Source: Sulfolobales archaeon HS-7
Lineage (GTDB): Archaea > Thermoproteota > Thermoprotei_A > Sulfolobales > Sulfolobaceae
Direction: 5' to 3'
Assembly: GCA_019704295.1 (NCBI GenBank)
Contig: AP024596.1
Span: 2,087,178-2,151,177, forward strand
Length of the DNA stretch: 64,000 nucleotides
Below, in pieces: positions 15,276 through 25,873 of the stretch. A program made the translations under genes and the position numbers. Positions within the stretch are counted from its first letter, which is position 1. Each line of letters opens with the position of its first letter. The notes beneath the pieces are model-generated. The model did no database searches, had not been told where the DNA came from, and worked only from the letters and a program-made list of their open reading frames with translations.

Positions 15276-15701
15276 ATGGATATAAATATAGACGATCTGA
15301 AAAAGTTTTTGGAAAATAAGGTAAATGAATTAAGGAAGGAAACTGAGTACTACGAGTATTTACTAAGTCTAGTAGAGAGCGGAGAACTAAGTAGAGTTAG
15401 AAGTAATAGAGCTTCTATCGACTCAATAAAATCAGTAACCAATGAGGTGATTGCAGAAGTGTATTTTTCTCCCCCCACCTTAAGAATCGTGGCAAAACGT
15501 CCAATCCACGTAACTCAAGCCCAGTTAGGTGTAATAAACAGGATATTACAGGAAGAAAAAAATCAAAGTGGTATAGAGTACGAGGTTTCCTCGGATAGGG
15601 AATACATCAAGGAGATCTTAATAAATAACATTAATGAGCAAATAGTATATACTAAGATTAAAGCAGAAATGCAAACGTTATTAGAGCGAATTTACAGTTA
15701 A
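15276..15701 (+). CDS. Conserved-looking hypothetical protein, 141 aa
   Basis: GGGGGTGA lies 8 bases ahead of ATG 15276. Residues 1-45 are a coiled-coil-like helix (LKKFLENKVNELRKETEYYEYLL); the middle is a small alpha/beta domain (EVIAEVYFSPPTLRIVAKRPIH, QAQLGVINRILQEEK) and a final helix. I recognise no family. It converges with the cedB-like gene, 7 bases apart. Its ribosome site falls inside the right end of the IS200/IS605 remnant. Confidence 0.65.
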   Translation: MDINIDDLKKFLENKVNELRKETEYYEYLLSLVESGELSRVRSNRASIDSIKSVTNEVIAEVYFSPPTLRIVAKRPIHVTQAQLGVINRILQEEKNQSGIEYEVSSDREYIKEILINNINEQIVYTKIKAEMQTLLERIYS

Positions 15702-15708
15702 GGACACT

Positions 15709-17472
15709 TTATCTTTTCATGACATCTAACTTAACCCTAACCGGTCTAGGATCTCCTAAAAATCTTATGAGAGCCTCTCCCCTGTTCAGGAAAACCAGAC
15801 TATCCTTAATGTCTTCCTCATTAATTGTAACATACCTGTTCATTCCTTTCCAAAGTTCCTTGTCCCCATTGTTCATAATAATGGTTAGCCCCATATTATT
15901 TAAGTACACGTCTGATGATAAACCTAAATCGCTGACGTTCTGAGTAGCTACCATGATTGAAATACCATAACCCCGCCCCTTTTTTACGTATTCTGCTATA
16001 ATCGAGAAATCCCCCTCATATCTTAAAAGCGTCCATGCCTCGTCTATTATCACGCCCACTTTTATTTCATCCGGAGTATTCATAGAAAAAATATTCATTA
16101 AATTAGTTAGTATCGAGTATATGTAAAGTCGAATTATGTCATCGTTCCTAATCAGACTAAGATCTACGACGTTAATACCGTTTTTGATTTTAAAATCACT
16201 CTTACCAATATCATACATTAACACCGTGTTTATTACCTTGTTTAAGATTAACCTATCTCTATTCTCAATCTCAAGCCTGTTTAAAGAGTCAAGAACATCG
16301 TTCCATGAGAGCTTATTGAAAAGTAAACTTTCTCCTTTAAGTTCTACTGACATTTTAAGGGCAGCATTAAGTTCAGCACTTATCTCCTTAGATAATCCAA
16401 ACGATAGAGACAAAATTCGTTCTATTTGCGATATTCTATCACTTATGGTACAGTAATATGGTTCAATTAGGTTAAAATTTGTATATAATGGATTGATGAT
16501 GTAAAACGGAATACCATAATTCCTCAGTCTTTTCTTAAAATCCCCCTTGATATCGAAGATAACTGTGGGAACACTATCAATAATGGAAAGCTTAACCGCA
16601 ATTGAGAGCAGAGTTTCTGTTTTTCCGGTTCCGCTCGGACCTAAAATCAACACGTGTGGGTTTAATGAACTTTCAATGTTCCAAAAAACGGGGGTTTCAA
16701 GTTCAAGATCTCTTCCGAGATACAATCCTTTCTCAATAAGACCTTTAGACGGATACCTAGGTATAGTAAGGGCCGTGGCCCAAGGAATTGCGGTCGATAT
16801 TCCGTTTATACGGGGTAATTTTGCCTGAAAGAAGTCTGATATGTCTTTCTCCTCCGCAGGCCTAGCCCTTATTCCCAAAGATTCCAGACCCTTTTGAATA
16901 ACCCTTAGTTGGGCCTTGACTTCGTCAACCGAACTTCCTTGTGTCATTATTAATACACCATACCTAAATGGCGGATCTCCACTATTTACTCTCTTTACTA
17001 TATCTTCTAGTATCCTGATTTCATTTTGGACTCTCTGGTTTGAAGGATCTGCTTCTAATTCTATGCGTAGATTCTGAATTTTCTGAAATACTTTACTTAG
17101 GAACTGTTCTCTATCCAAACTAATTTTCTGAATAATAATATTAATAGTACTATTAATATTTAGTATTTTATAAAAATTAATTATTTTAGTTTTTAAAACT
17201 TCTCCATCGAAGTCCCTAAAGTCGTATTCCACGTCATCTACAGCAAGGGAACCTACGAACCCTACAGAACTCTTAAACACACCTTTTTCTACAAACTGAT
17301 AGAAATTATCTGTCTTTATTATCATCTTTTTAATCTTGTTATTAAAAAGATATATTACTATAATTAAATATAAAAGAAGGAAGTAAAGATTTCTTGTTAC
17401 GATGGAAAGTGTTGATATAAATAATAGTAGAAGAATTAACTCCTTGTTTATTTTAATTCGTCCCTTATTCAC
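15709..17472 (-). CDS. cedB: CedB-like HerA/VirB4-family DNA translocation ATPase
   Basis: 587 residues. Two membrane helices at the start (LILLLLFISTLSIV..., YFLLLYLIIVIYLF, residues ~12-45), then a soluble part with Walker A ILGPSGTGKTETLL, Walker B VGVIIDEAWTL, a sensor-like ATQNVSD motif and a C-terminal Arg-rich end. Length, topology and motifs match CedB, the ATPase of the crenarchaeal system that imports chromosomal DNA from paired cells for repair after UV damage. Its partner CedA is not in this window, as in other genomes where the two are unlinked. A plasmid VirB4/TrbE homologue is the alternative but the host-gene context argues against it. Confidence 0.8.
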   Translation of the reverse strand: MNKGRIKINKELILLLLFISTLSIVTRNLYFLLLYLIIVIYLFNNKIKKMIIKTDNFYQFVEKGVFKSSVGFVGSLAVDDVEYDFRDFDGEVLKTKIINFYKILNINSTINIIIQKISLDREQFLSKVFQKIQNLRIELEADPSNQRVQNEIRILEDIVKRVNSGDPPFRYGVLIMTQGSSVDEVKAQLRVIQKGLESLGIRARPAEEKDISDFFQAKLPRINGISTAIPWATALTIPRYPSKGLIEKGLYLGRDLELETPVFWNIESSLNPHVLILGPSGTGKTETLLSIAVKLSIIDSVPTVIFDIKGDFKKRLRNYGIPFYIINPLYTNFNLIEPYYCTISDRISQIERILSLSFGLSKEISAELNAALKMSVELKGESLLFNKLSWNDVLDSLNRLEIENRDRLILNKVINTVLMYDIGKSDFKIKNGINVVDLSLIRNDDIIRLYIYSILTNLMNIFSMNTPDEIKVGVIIDEAWTLLRYEGDFSIIAEYVKKGRGYGISIMVATQNVSDLGLSSDVYLNNMGLTIIMNNGDKELWKGMNRYVTINEEDIKDSLVFLNRGEALIRFLGDPRPVRVKLDVMKR

Positions 17473-17702
17473 ACATTAGCTTAACACCAAAAACCTACAC
17501 GGAGTAAGTCGTTACTAAAATACGTTCTCTTATGTTTTAGCTAAATATTCCTACAACGGAAAGGTGTCCTAAACGCGAAAATTACGATAATTTAGTAAAG
17601 TGTTAGAAACCCATAGTATACGTAATCTGCGAATAACCGGTGTAATGAAATATGAAAAACCAGGAAAGATTTTATAAAGCTAATTCATAGTTCAAATATC
17701 TC

Positions 17703-17918
17703 ATGGAGTACAGCAAAGTTAAGATAGGCGATAAAGAAATAGAGCTAAACGAGGAGGTGATATCGACGCTTAACGAGTATGTAAGGACTCAAATGACGCT
17801 AGACGAGTTAGCTAAGAAGTTAAATCTCGCTGGGTGGGAGGAAGCTTATCAGTTAATAGTTAATACAGAGAGCTGGCTATTTTGGACTCCTCTCTCACTT
17901 CAGAGAAAGACCAAATAG
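17703..17918 (+). CDS. Small helical protein, 71 aa
   Basis: ATG 17703 lies about 25 bases after TTTTATAAAG (17672-17681), so transcription is probably leaderless. The product has a beta hairpin start (SKVKIGDKEIELNEE), a helix-turn-helix-like middle (MTLDELAKKLNLAGWEEAYQLI) and ends at Trp-rich WLFWTPLSLQRK. No family recognised; a DNA-binding or protein-interaction role is possible. Upstream of tRNA-Ala. Confidence 0.65.
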   Translation: MEYSKVKIGDKEIELNEEVISTLNEYVRTQMTLDELAKKLNLAGWEEAYQLIVNTESWLFWTPLSLQRKTK

Positions 17919-17948
17919 TTTTTTAGCACATTAAATGCATGAATTTAT

Positions 17949-18615
<667 letters not shown>

Positions 18616-18739
18616 ATAAGGTACAGTGAGAAAGAAAAATTAAAAATTACGTTTATCAATACAAAGCGATTAGGACGTGTTTTTCTGATTCATGGTCTTA
18701 TCAGGAGTACGGAATTCTACAAATACTTAAGGGAAGTTC

Positions 18740-18910
18740 CCACATGATCATTTTAGAATGTTGAGGGATGCGTTATAGTTCCTATCTATATCCCCCTAAT
18801 TGATGTCTGTAATACATGTTATTTCTATAAAAATTCTGGTTTATAAACTAACTAGAGTCTGTCATACATTAGAAACTGTTAAAGATCCTCCACCTCCTTA
18901 ACCTCTTCAA
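18740..18910 (-). pseudogene. Decayed tnpB fragment (zinc-ribbon end)
   Basis: On the minus strand 18748-18792 encodes DIDRNYNASLNILK followed by a stop. This matches the segment D-R-D-x-N-A-S-L-N-I that follows the zinc ribbon in TnpB proteins. An in-frame TAG just before it, and degenerate sequence around (EEVKEVEDL upstream, VGTSLK downstream in another frame), show decay. The rest of the 489-base gap 18616-19104 holds no other gene that I can support. Confidence 0.6.
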
Positions 18911-19104
18911 AATTAATTTTTTCTCAACTAGTTAACTCTTAACACCTTCTCCTACCGTGACATAAAACCACAAATCCTGACCAGAGGCGAAGAAGTTGAA
19001 TCTCTCACAATAATGTTTAACGTTAATTTTACCATAGGGGACTATTCTCGGGTAGGTTAGAGAACTCAATAACATTTTTACTTTACTCGGAAAGTGACTA
19101 TTAA

Positions 19105-20256
19105 ATGAGATTATACGTGTTCAATGAAAAAGACATAGTTGAGGGCAGGGCAACTGATGTATATTTCAGAAGAACCTTAGATACATTAAATCACCTTAAT
19201 ATGAGAGACGTTAAGGTAAGAATAGAAGTGCATTCATATGGAATGCCAGAAGGGTATGAATGGGCCGTTCTAGCTGGGATCGAAGAAGTTCTATACGTTC
19301 TTAAGGATAAGCCATTTACGATTTACTCAATGCCTGAGGGAACTCTATTCAAAAGGGTCGAACCTGTTATGGTTATAGAGGGCAATTACGCAGATTTCGC
19401 AGTATACGAAACAGTAGTATTGGGTATTCTAAGGCATAGTACGAGCATTGCAACCAAAGCTGCTAGAATAAAAAGGAGGGCCATGAACAAGACAGTTTTA
19501 TTTTTCGGTCTTAGAGCTCTTCATCCCTCGATAATGCCGATGGCGGACAGATCAGCGTATATTGGAGGTGCTGACGGCGTATCTGGAGAATTCTCAAAAG
19601 ATTTCATAGGTATCACACCCTCTGGAACTATGCCACATGCATTAATGTTAGCCGTAGGGGATAACGAAAAAGCATGGAAAGGTTTTGACGAAGCGGTTTC
19701 GGAAGACGTACCCAGAATAGTACTTGTTGACACCTTTGATGATGAGAGAAATGAAGTACTGAAGGCAATCCAAATCCTAGGGAAGAAACTTTACGGCGTC
19801 AGATTAGATACTCCCTCTAGTAGAAGGGGTAACATGAAAGCTATTATCGAGGAAATTAAATGGAACCTACATGTGTTGGGATACGATAATATAAAATTCG
19901 TAGTAAGTGGAGGATTAGATGAAAACGACATTGAACAATTAAAGGACGTAGTCGATATATTTGGAGTCGGAACTAGCATAGCATTTCCACCTAGCGTAGA
20001 TTTAAGTATGGATATTATAGAGAAAGAAATTAACGGGAGGTGGGTTCCAATAACTAAGAGGGGGAAATGGCCCGGAATGAAACAGGTATTCAGAAGAGAA
20101 CCTCTTGATGATGAAATAAAGTTATGGAATGAAAAAGGCGAAGGAAAACCCCTCCTTCAAAAGGTAATGGATAATGGGAGGATAATTACTGAAATTCCAT
20201 CAGTAAATAAGATACGGGAATACGTATTAGGACAGCTTGACAGACTTATTCAATGA
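19105..20256 (+). CDS. pncB: Nicotinate phosphoribosyltransferase
   Basis: 383 residues; archaeal short form. Recognisable parts are the N-terminal [14 protein letters not shown], the active-site region [13 protein letters not shown], substrate loop [21 protein letters not shown], and the phosphate-binding strand [13 protein letters not shown] followed by [10 protein letters not shown]. It converts nicotinate and PRPP to nicotinate mononucleotide, using ATP, in NAD salvage. nadE, which completes NAD, lies at 29800. Converges with the PhoU-like gene, overlapping 11 bases. Confidence 0.92.
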   Translation: MRLYVFNEKDIVEGRATDVYFRRTLDTLNHLNMRDVKVRIEVHSYGMPEGYEWAVLAGIEEVLYVLKDKPFTIYSMPEGTLFKRVEPVMVIEGNYADFAVYETVVLGILRHSTSIATKAARIKRRAMNKTVLFFGLRALHPSIMPMADRSAYIGGADGVSGEFSKDFIGITPSGTMPHALMLAVGDNEKAWKGFDEAVSEDVPRIVLVDTFDDERNEVLKAIQILGKKLYGVRLDTPSSRRGNMKAIIEEIKWNLHVLGYDNIKFVVSGGLDENDIEQLKDVVDIFGVGTSIAFPPSVDLSMDIIEKEINGRWVPITKRGKWPGMKQVFRREPLDDEIKLWNEKGEGKPLLQKVMDNGRIITEIPSVNKIREYVLGQLDRLIQ

Positions 20257-21295
20257 TTATTTCTTTCATGTTCTCTATAGCCCTGTTAAAAGATATTTCT
20301 ACTATGGGCTCCATTCTCCTTATACTATTGTAGAGTCTCAAGGTAATTACCCTTAATGTCATAGATACTGCAGGGTTATTCAAGTTATTTACTTCTTTCT
20401 CGAGATCTTCTAACTCCGTTATTAGAACTCTCCTTATCGTCCGTAATTCCTCCGATACATCATTACACATTTTCATGTCTTCTTTAGATAAAACCTTAAT
20501 AGCGTGGTCTATTACGACCATGGTCTGTTCTATTATTGTATTTAGTTTTGGCCAAAAATTCTTAAGCGATTGAATATCTGTTGGAGACAAAAGGAGTATA
20601 TCTGTAGCTGCTTCACTTATTTCGTCAGCAGCTTCTTCCAACGATTTTACAAGTATCCTGTTTCCCACAATTTGTATTCTCTTCACGCCTATTACCGTGC
20701 TTAACGTTCTATTTGACTGTGCCATTATTAGCTGTCTCAGGCTTAAGAAGTAGAGTCTGTCGATTTCCTTCTCTATTTCTAAGACTTCTTGAAGGAAAGC
20801 TCTGCTGGATTCCTTTATACCTAGGTTAAGGTAATGAAGCATTTGTTTTAGAGAGTTACTCATCCTAGTAATTAACCCAGACATGGTGTATTTAGACGGA
20901 TCTAGGAAAGATTGTATCGTTATAGAATCTGGCAACTGAGATACTATTTCTAAACCAATTAACCCTCTAGCAGTTTCCTTAATTTTCTTTATGGTATCGT
21001 CATCAAGGAATCCTTTACCCATTTCTACAGTTATCTTATCATAGCCCAGTATGTAGGAGGAGTAAATTATTTTACTAATGAGTTCGGGTGAGGGTTGTGA
21101 CGAAATTCTTACTGTTAGCTCCTTACTTGAAGATTCCACTTTCATAGTAGGAGGGAGTATTTTAATAGAACCGTCCTCATCGGGTTCTATATAGACGCTG
21201 TCTCCTGGTGATAACGAAGTCTCCTTTACCCAATCCGCGGGAAGCGATACCATAAGCGTTGACTTTCCGAATCGCTGTACTTTTCTTATCTCCAT
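20246..21295 (-). CDS. PhoU-domain protein with N-terminal AbrB-like domain
   Basis: I take ATG 21295, which is preceded by GGTG; the GTG at 21304 overlaps that site. Residues 1-45 are a SpoVT/AbrB-type DNA-binding hairpin ([23 protein letters not shown]). The remainder is helical and contains two PhoU-like three-helix bundles (e.g. [30 protein letters not shown]). This architecture is common in archaea and suggests a phosphate- or metal-responsive transcription regulator. The cytosolic location is clear; the target is not. Confidence 0.8.
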   Translation of the reverse strand: MEIRKVQRFGKSTLMVSLPADWVKETSLSPGDSVYIEPDEDGSIKILPPTMKVESSSKELTVRISSQPSPELISKIIYSSYILGYDKITVEMGKGFLDDDTIKKIKETARGLIGLEIVSQLPDSITIQSFLDPSKYTMSGLITRMSNSLKQMLHYLNLGIKESSRAFLQEVLEIEKEIDRLYFLSLRQLIMAQSNRTLSTVIGVKRIQIVGNRILVKSLEEAADEISEAATDILLLSPTDIQSLKNFWPKLNTIIEQTMVVIDHAIKVLSKEDMKMCNDVSEELRTIRRVLITELEDLEKEVNNLNNPAVSMTLRVITLRLYNSIRRMEPIVEISFNRAIENMKEIIIE

Positions 21296-21351
21296 AAACA
21301 CCACTATGAAATGTATAAATCGGTTAAAGTTTATAAAAGTAATCTTTACAG

Positions 21352-22350
21352 TTATAATATCTTGGTAACAATTGGTATATCTCCAAATCCATTTATATGG
21401 ATAACTTCGTGTTTATTTATATCGCTTACGGGTATTACTCTTGCGCCGATAGGTCTTTTTTTAACCTTATGTAATGCTATTAGATCTAACAGGAGAGATC
21501 TCATCAGATTCATATCACTCTTAATAGGTATCATATCTACTCCTGCTACGCAAACTTGAGAAAACATTACGAAATGGTAAAGACCTAATCTCCCCTCCTT
21601 TACCCTTTTCATAAGTAATGAGTCTTCTCCTAAGGGAAGCATAACTTCCTTGAAACCTATTGATTTTATTAATTTCGAATACCTTTCTATTATTGAATTA
21701 AGGTTCCTTACAGTATATAAATTTGAGGGACTAAATAGTCTACTTATTCTTCGCTCGATTAGTCTTCCTACGCTATCATCCATCCAAGGGGAAAGTGAAG
21801 GGTCAAGACCAAGATATTCTGATCCGATTTCGCTAGATATCTTTTTAACTTCCTTTTCTGCCGTAAGTAAATCTTGCTTAACCGTACCCCTCATGAATGA
21901 TTCGACGTAGAGTAGACTAGCTCCTATGCCATCCACATTGTTCGCACTTCCTGCTGGAAAGTAGGGCGTAGTCAAGAAATCGTTATTTATCAATACTGAT
22001 ACCCTAGAGGCTTCATCAGGTTCAAGGTTTATGATCTCCTTAACGACTATATTTATATCAGTTTCATGATTGAGAAGTATTGAACCATAAACGTTATCGA
22101 ATTCCTTAATTACGTTATGAAAAGTTTTTCCATCTAGCTTATTAGGGGTTAAGTGTAACAGGGAAAACTTTACTTCATTATCATCAACGAGGTCTAGCAA
22201 AGCCAATGGATCCGTTTTAGTTGGGGGAAACGCTATTCTTCTCGTCCATATTTCTATTGGCGATGAGACGGATTTCAGCTGAGAAATTGCCTCCTTAACT
22301 TTACCTTTGTCTGGTTGCGATATAAATCTCGTAAGAGCCCTTATTCGCAT
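21352..22350 (-). CDS. DUF711/UPF0210-type protein
   Basis: 332 residues. The segments [37 protein letters not shown] and the end region with GARVIPV are typical of the DUF711 (UPF0210) family, whose fold is related to the ten-stranded barrel of glycyl radical enzymes although no glycyl motif is present. Biochemical role unknown. The stop codon of the next gene downstream on this strand, the sulfite-oxidase-fold gene, lies 3 bases upstream of this start, so the two are co-transcribed. Confidence 0.75.
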   Translation of the reverse strand: MRIRALTRFISQPDKGKVKEAISQLKSVSSPIEIWTRRIAFPPTKTDPLALLDLVDDNEVKFSLLHLTPNKLDGKTFHNVIKEFDNVYGSILLNHETDINIVVKEIINLEPDEASRVSVLINNDFLTTPYFPAGSANNVDGIGASLLYVESFMRGTVKQDLLTAEKEVKKISSEIGSEYLGLDPSLSPWMDDSVGRLIERRISRLFSPSNLYTVRNLNSIIERYSKLIKSIGFKEVMLPLGEDSLLMKRVKEGRLGLYHFVMFSQVCVAGVDMIPIKSDMNLMRSLLLDLIALHKVKKRPIGARVIPVSDINKHEVIHINGFGDIPIVTKIL

Positions 22351-22352
22351 GC

Positions 22353-22949
22353 TTATTTTCTTCTTTTTCTAATATTTATAATGCTTAGGAGATCGTACTT
22401 TTCGGCATAACGCTGTTCTTTCCAAGGATCCCCTAGCATATGATATCCTCTTCGCTCCCAGAATCCTGGGATATTATCTCGCATAACTTCTATTCCGACA
22501 ATCCATTTAGCACTTTTCCATCCGTAAAGATATGGGATCAAAGCCCTAACGGGACCTCCATGCTCAGGTCTTAGTGGATTTCCGTTAAATTTTAATGCAA
22601 GAATGGATCTCTCCATCATTGCATATTCTATGGGTATATTTGTACTATAACCGTCTGCTGAGTGAAGCATAACGAAATGCCCTTTAGGTTTGACCTTATC
22701 CAAGACTAGTGAAAGTCTAATCCCCTCCCACGTATCGTTAATTCTTGACCAACCGGTAACGCAGTGAAAATCTGTGGTAATTGAAATCATAGGATAGCTC
22801 GTTAAGTCTTTCCATGAAATGCTTATTTCATTATCCACTTCTCCAAACACCCTTAGACTAAAATTTTCCTTGTCAACATGAGGTGTATCTCCTATACTCA
22901 TCACTGGAAACTTGTCGGTAACTACTTGGTTTGGTGGTATTTCCTGCAT
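22353..22949 (-). CDS. Sulfite-oxidase-fold molybdopterin protein
   Basis: 198 residues corresponding to the oxidoreductase molybdopterin-binding domain of the sulfite oxidase/MsrP family. The Cys in TTDFHCVTGWSRIND is the expected molybdenum ligand, and downstream LRPEHGGPVRALIPYLYGWKSAKW is the most conserved stretch of the family. No signal peptide or dimerisation domain is present, so a small cytosolic enzyme is likely. Substrate unknown. First gene of a two-gene unit with DUF711. Confidence 0.85.
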   Translation of the reverse strand: MQEIPPNQVVTDKFPVMSIGDTPHVDKENFSLRVFGEVDNEISISWKDLTSYPMISITTDFHCVTGWSRINDTWEGIRLSLVLDKVKPKGHFVMLHSADGYSTNIPIEYAMMERSILALKFNGNPLRPEHGGPVRALIPYLYGWKSAKWIVGIEVMRDNIPGFWERRGYHMLGDPWKEQRYAEKYDLLSIINIRKRRK

Positions 22950-23032
22950 AACAATCTCTCAGAACTATAACGTTAAAAGTTTCTGCTTAATTTCTTTTTG
23001 AAATATCATCAATGGTGATTTTGCGTCGGGGC

Positions 23033-23340
23033 CGCTCACGCGTTCATTGTGAATTGTAATTTGGGATAAAGTGTAATAAAATACAGTAAATCGTCTTAGT
23101 GGAAATATCCACCAGTCATTGCGGTAGTATTGAATAAAATTTGTCGTAGTTATTGAAATAAACTGAATGTGCAATAGAGACGTGATCGCCCTCGGGTTGT
23201 TCTATGACCCTTTTATAACTTTGAAAGTCAAAGTTATTTAATAAGAATATGCTTCCTGGGCAATTCAGGTGTCAATTGCAAACTGTAATTATTGTTGAGA
23301 CTGGTCAGATAAGGGAAGCTGTAAACCGCGGATCCCTACC
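23033..23340 (+). repeat. Two members of a dispersed repeat family plus palindrome
   Basis: In the 541-base gap 22950-23490, CATTGTGAATTGTAATT (~23045-23061) and AATTCAGGTGTCAATTGCAAACTGTAATTATTG (from 23264; only its first part is quoted elsewhere) resemble segments at 28636, 40073 and 63921. Between them AACTTTGA-AAG-TCAAAGTT (23217-23235) is a perfect palindrome right after a TATA-like TTTTATAA. I see no gene in the gap. Confidence 0.45.
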
Positions 23341-23490
23341 CAGTCAATGCCGATCGTTTAATTAAATTTATTCTTTTTCTAAACAAATTGGATTCGGAAA
23401 AAACCCATTAACGGTCCATTACGAATTCGGAACTCTGATAAAGGTTAAAGTTAGTGATAGATTAATCTATTCGTAAAGAGGTTGCATCTG

Positions 23491-24042
23491 ATGAGAGTAT
23501 TCGTGGGAATTCCAATAAATCAGGACAGTAAAATTTCCAGCTTACTCGGTGAGATAAGCCAGGTGGGAGAAGTAAAACTAGTAGAATTGGATAACATTCA
23601 CTTGACTTTGTTGTTTATAGGTGAAAAGCCTGACCACTTAGCAAAAGAACTAATAAAGGCGTGCCGAACTGTAGCGTTTAAAAGCTTTGAAGTCTCGTTG
23701 AAGGGAATTGGAGTCTTCCCTAATTTAAGTAGACCGCGTGTTATATGGATAGGAGTAGAGAAGGGAAAAGGAGAGTTGATACTAATAAGGAATAAACTAA
23801 TTGCAAACTTGGCCAAAATAGGTATAAAACCAGACGATGAATCGGATTTCTCGCCTCATATAACATTGGCAAGAGTTAGAGGTGGGGTGAATATAGGAAA
23901 ACTCACTGAGATTATAGAACGCTATTCAGACTACACGTTCCTTACTTTCAACGTAAATAGCTTCTTTGTTTTTAAAAGTACACTAACAAAAAACGGTCCT
24001 ATATATGAGGAATTATCTGAAGTGAAGGTAAGTGAATCTTGA
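23491..24042 (+). CDS. thpR: RNA 2',3'-cyclic phosphodiesterase (LigT/ThpR)
   Basis: ATG 23491 is preferred over the TTG at 23482. The 183-residue 2H-fold protein has the two signature motifs His-x-Thr: NIHLTLLFIG and SPHITLARVR. ThpR proteins open 2',3'-cyclic phosphates and, in archaea, can ligate tRNA halves in reverse. It overlaps the CCA-adding enzyme gene by 11 bases, a pairing that supports a role in tRNA processing. Confidence 0.92.
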   Translation: MRVFVGIPINQDSKISSLLGEISQVGEVKLVELDNIHLTLLFIGEKPDHLAKELIKACRTVAFKSFEVSLKGIGVFPNLSRPRVIWIGVEKGKGELILIRNKLIANLAKIGIKPDDESDFSPHITLARVRGGVNIGKLTEIIERYSDYTFLTFNVNSFFVFKSTLTKNGPIYEELSEVKVSES

Positions 24043-25261
24043 TGACGTTTTAAGAAGGATTAAACCAGACAATCAGGAATATGAAAAGGCAAATAGCGCC
24101 ATAAACACGTTAATGAAACTGTTAGATGGCCTGTCTGCCGAAGTTCACGGTTCCTTTAGGAAAGATACTTGGCTTAAAGGAGATACTGACATCGACGTGT
24201 TCGTCTTTTTTGATAGAAGCTTGGGTGTCGATTGGTTAAAAAGGGATGCGATACGTATACTGATGGAAAGGCTTTCGAGTCTTAATCCGAAAATGTCGTA
24301 TGCCGAACATCCGTATCTTAGAGTAGAAGTTAATGGGATTAATTTCGATGTCGTACCTGCGTTTAAGATAAGATGGGGAGAAAAACCACTAACTGCTGTA
24401 GATAGAACTTCCCTACATACAGATTTCGTGAATTCGCATCTCTCGGACTATCAAAAGGATCAAGTACGATTGCTGAAAAAATTCATGAAGGGAATAGGGG
24501 TATATGGTGCAGAAATAAAGACAAGGGGGTTTTCAGGTTATGTTGCGGAACTTCTCATAGCGTACTATGGAAATTTCGAGTCCGTAGTAAGCGAATCCAG
24601 TAAATGGAAACATCCGGTACGTATAGAGTTAGCGAAATGCTTCCGTGAATTTAAGGAACCATTAATTATAGTTGATCCCGTAGATCCTGATAGAAACGCT
24701 GCATCGGCTGTATCCCTTAGAAGCCTTGCTACATTTGTGCTTGCGTGTAATGAGTTCATGAAAAACCCATCAGATAATTTCTTCTTTCCAGAACAAGAAA
24801 CGTATTCCGTCGTAAAGGGAGATATCCTAGCGTTTGAAATTCTAACAAAAGACGTATCGCATGACATACTCTGGGGGCAGATATGGCGAAGCGTTACGAG
24901 GATAAAAAACAAGTTAAAAGAGGCCGGTTTTGAGGTAATAGATATTACTGCCACAGAAAGCGACGGTAACTTGTATATTTTAACTCAACTGGCATGTAAG
25001 AATATACCGGAATACTATTTACATGTGGGCCCTTTCTACTTCGACAAGGACGGGGTAAATAAGTTCATATCCGTAAATGAACAGGTATGGATAAATGAGC
25101 AAGGTAGATTATGTACTATAAAAAAGAGAAAGGTGACTGATGCGGAAGCTATCATAGTAAGCAATATAAAAGTCAATGGGATGATAGGTATAAGGAAGGT
25201 AGATGGTATAAGCGCATGGATGAGTCCATTTTTGAGAAAGAGGCCAACTTGGTTAAAATAG
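24032..25261 (+). CDS. cca: CCA-adding enzyme (archaeal class I)
   Basis: 409 residues from GTG. The catalytic head holds EVHGSFRKDTWLKGDTDIDVFVFF, i.e. Gly-Ser and Asp-x-Asp, and a third acidic residue in VNGINFDVVPAF, as in the class I nucleotidyltransferases. The neck, body and tail domains are present by length. It adds or repairs the CCA end of tRNAs. Between thpR (11-base overlap) and a kinase-like gene (46-base overlap). Confidence 0.95.
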   Translation: MNLDDVLRRIKPDNQEYEKANSAINTLMKLLDGLSAEVHGSFRKDTWLKGDTDIDVFVFFDRSLGVDWLKRDAIRILMERLSSLNPKMSYAEHPYLRVEVNGINFDVVPAFKIRWGEKPLTAVDRTSLHTDFVNSHLSDYQKDQVRLLKKFMKGIGVYGAEIKTRGFSGYVAELLIAYYGNFESVVSESSKWKHPVRIELAKCFREFKEPLIIVDPVDPDRNAASAVSLRSLATFVLACNEFMKNPSDNFFFPEQETYSVVKGDILAFEILTKDVSHDILWGQIWRSVTRIKNKLKEAGFEVIDITATESDGNLYILTQLACKNIPEYYLHVGPFYFDKDGVNKFISVNEQVWINEQGRLCTIKKRKVTDAEAIIVSNIKVNGMIGIRKVDGISAWMSPFLRKRPTWLK

Positions 25262-25851
25262 AAAGTTTCATATATCCTAAAAGGCAAGAAAAAATTATAG
25301 AAGAACTAAGGAAATTCGGTATAAAAGAGGCTTACTCCTTCGGCCCAGTTAACCTCTCTAACGTAAATGTCATTGGCAAAGGTAAGTCCGGAATAGTCGT
25401 TTTACTTGATAGGGGTAAGGTGATTAAAATTAGACGTTCAGATTCTCCTAAACTCGATATGACAGATGAAGCAATGAGGCAAATAGAAGCCTATCCTTCC
25501 TCACCTAAGGTACATCTATACGGGAATAACTTCATTATAATGGATTACATTCCTGGAAGGCCTTTAACAAGAATGGAAAAGCCAGAAATAAAACGGGATG
25601 TAATAAGAAGGGCTTTTTGGCTAGATTATAAGCGAATACGTCACAAAGAAATTACTAGACCATGGAAGAATATTCTCGTTACTGAAGCAAGGAGTTATAT
25701 AGTTGATTATGAGTCCAGTACATATTCCTACAAGCCTAATAACGTAGCAAGAGTGGTCTTTGCTCTAACTCGCAATGCGCAATTGGTTAGCCTTTATACC
25801 TCGGCAAAACTGTCACTCGGTTCATTAGTAGATATCGTTATTAATTCATAA
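25216..25851 (+). CDS. Small RIO/Bud32-like protein kinase homologue
   Basis: 211 residues. It shows a Gly-rich loop (VIGKGKSGIVVLL), a lysine in the next strand (GKVIKIRR), a hinge-like strand (FIIMDYIPGRPL), a position equivalent to the catalytic loop (EITRPWKNILV) where His-x-Asp is not evident, and Asp-Tyr in IVDYESST in place of the metal-binding DFG. The active site is therefore partly divergent, so kinase activity is uncertain. The start overlaps cca by 46 bases; TTG 25249 would shorten this to 13. Operon context suggests a tRNA-related role. Confidence 0.7.
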   Translation: MDESIFEKEANLVKIESFIYPKRQEKIIEELRKFGIKEAYSFGPVNLSNVNVIGKGKSGIVVLLDRGKVIKIRRSDSPKLDMTDEAMRQIEAYPSSPKVHLYGNNFIIMDYIPGRPLTRMEKPEIKRDVIRRAFWLDYKRIRHKEITRPWKNILVTEARSYIVDYESSTYSYKPNNVARVVFALTRNAQLVSLYTSAKLSLGSLVDIVINS

Positions 25852-25873
25852 TCTAAATTAATTCATAATCTAA
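25840..25873. repeat. 17-bp perfect tandem duplication over convergent stops
   Basis: ATTAATTCATAATCTAA occurs twice head to tail at 25840-25856 and 25857-25873. The first copy has the stop of the kinase-like gene and the second gives the last codons of the convergent zinc-ribbon gene, whose stop is in the first copy. Confidence 0.9.

Noticed and set aside
22965..23174. 69-codon minus-strand ORF
   Set aside because: Overlaps a dispersed repeat copy, lacks a ribosome site and has no recognisable motif.
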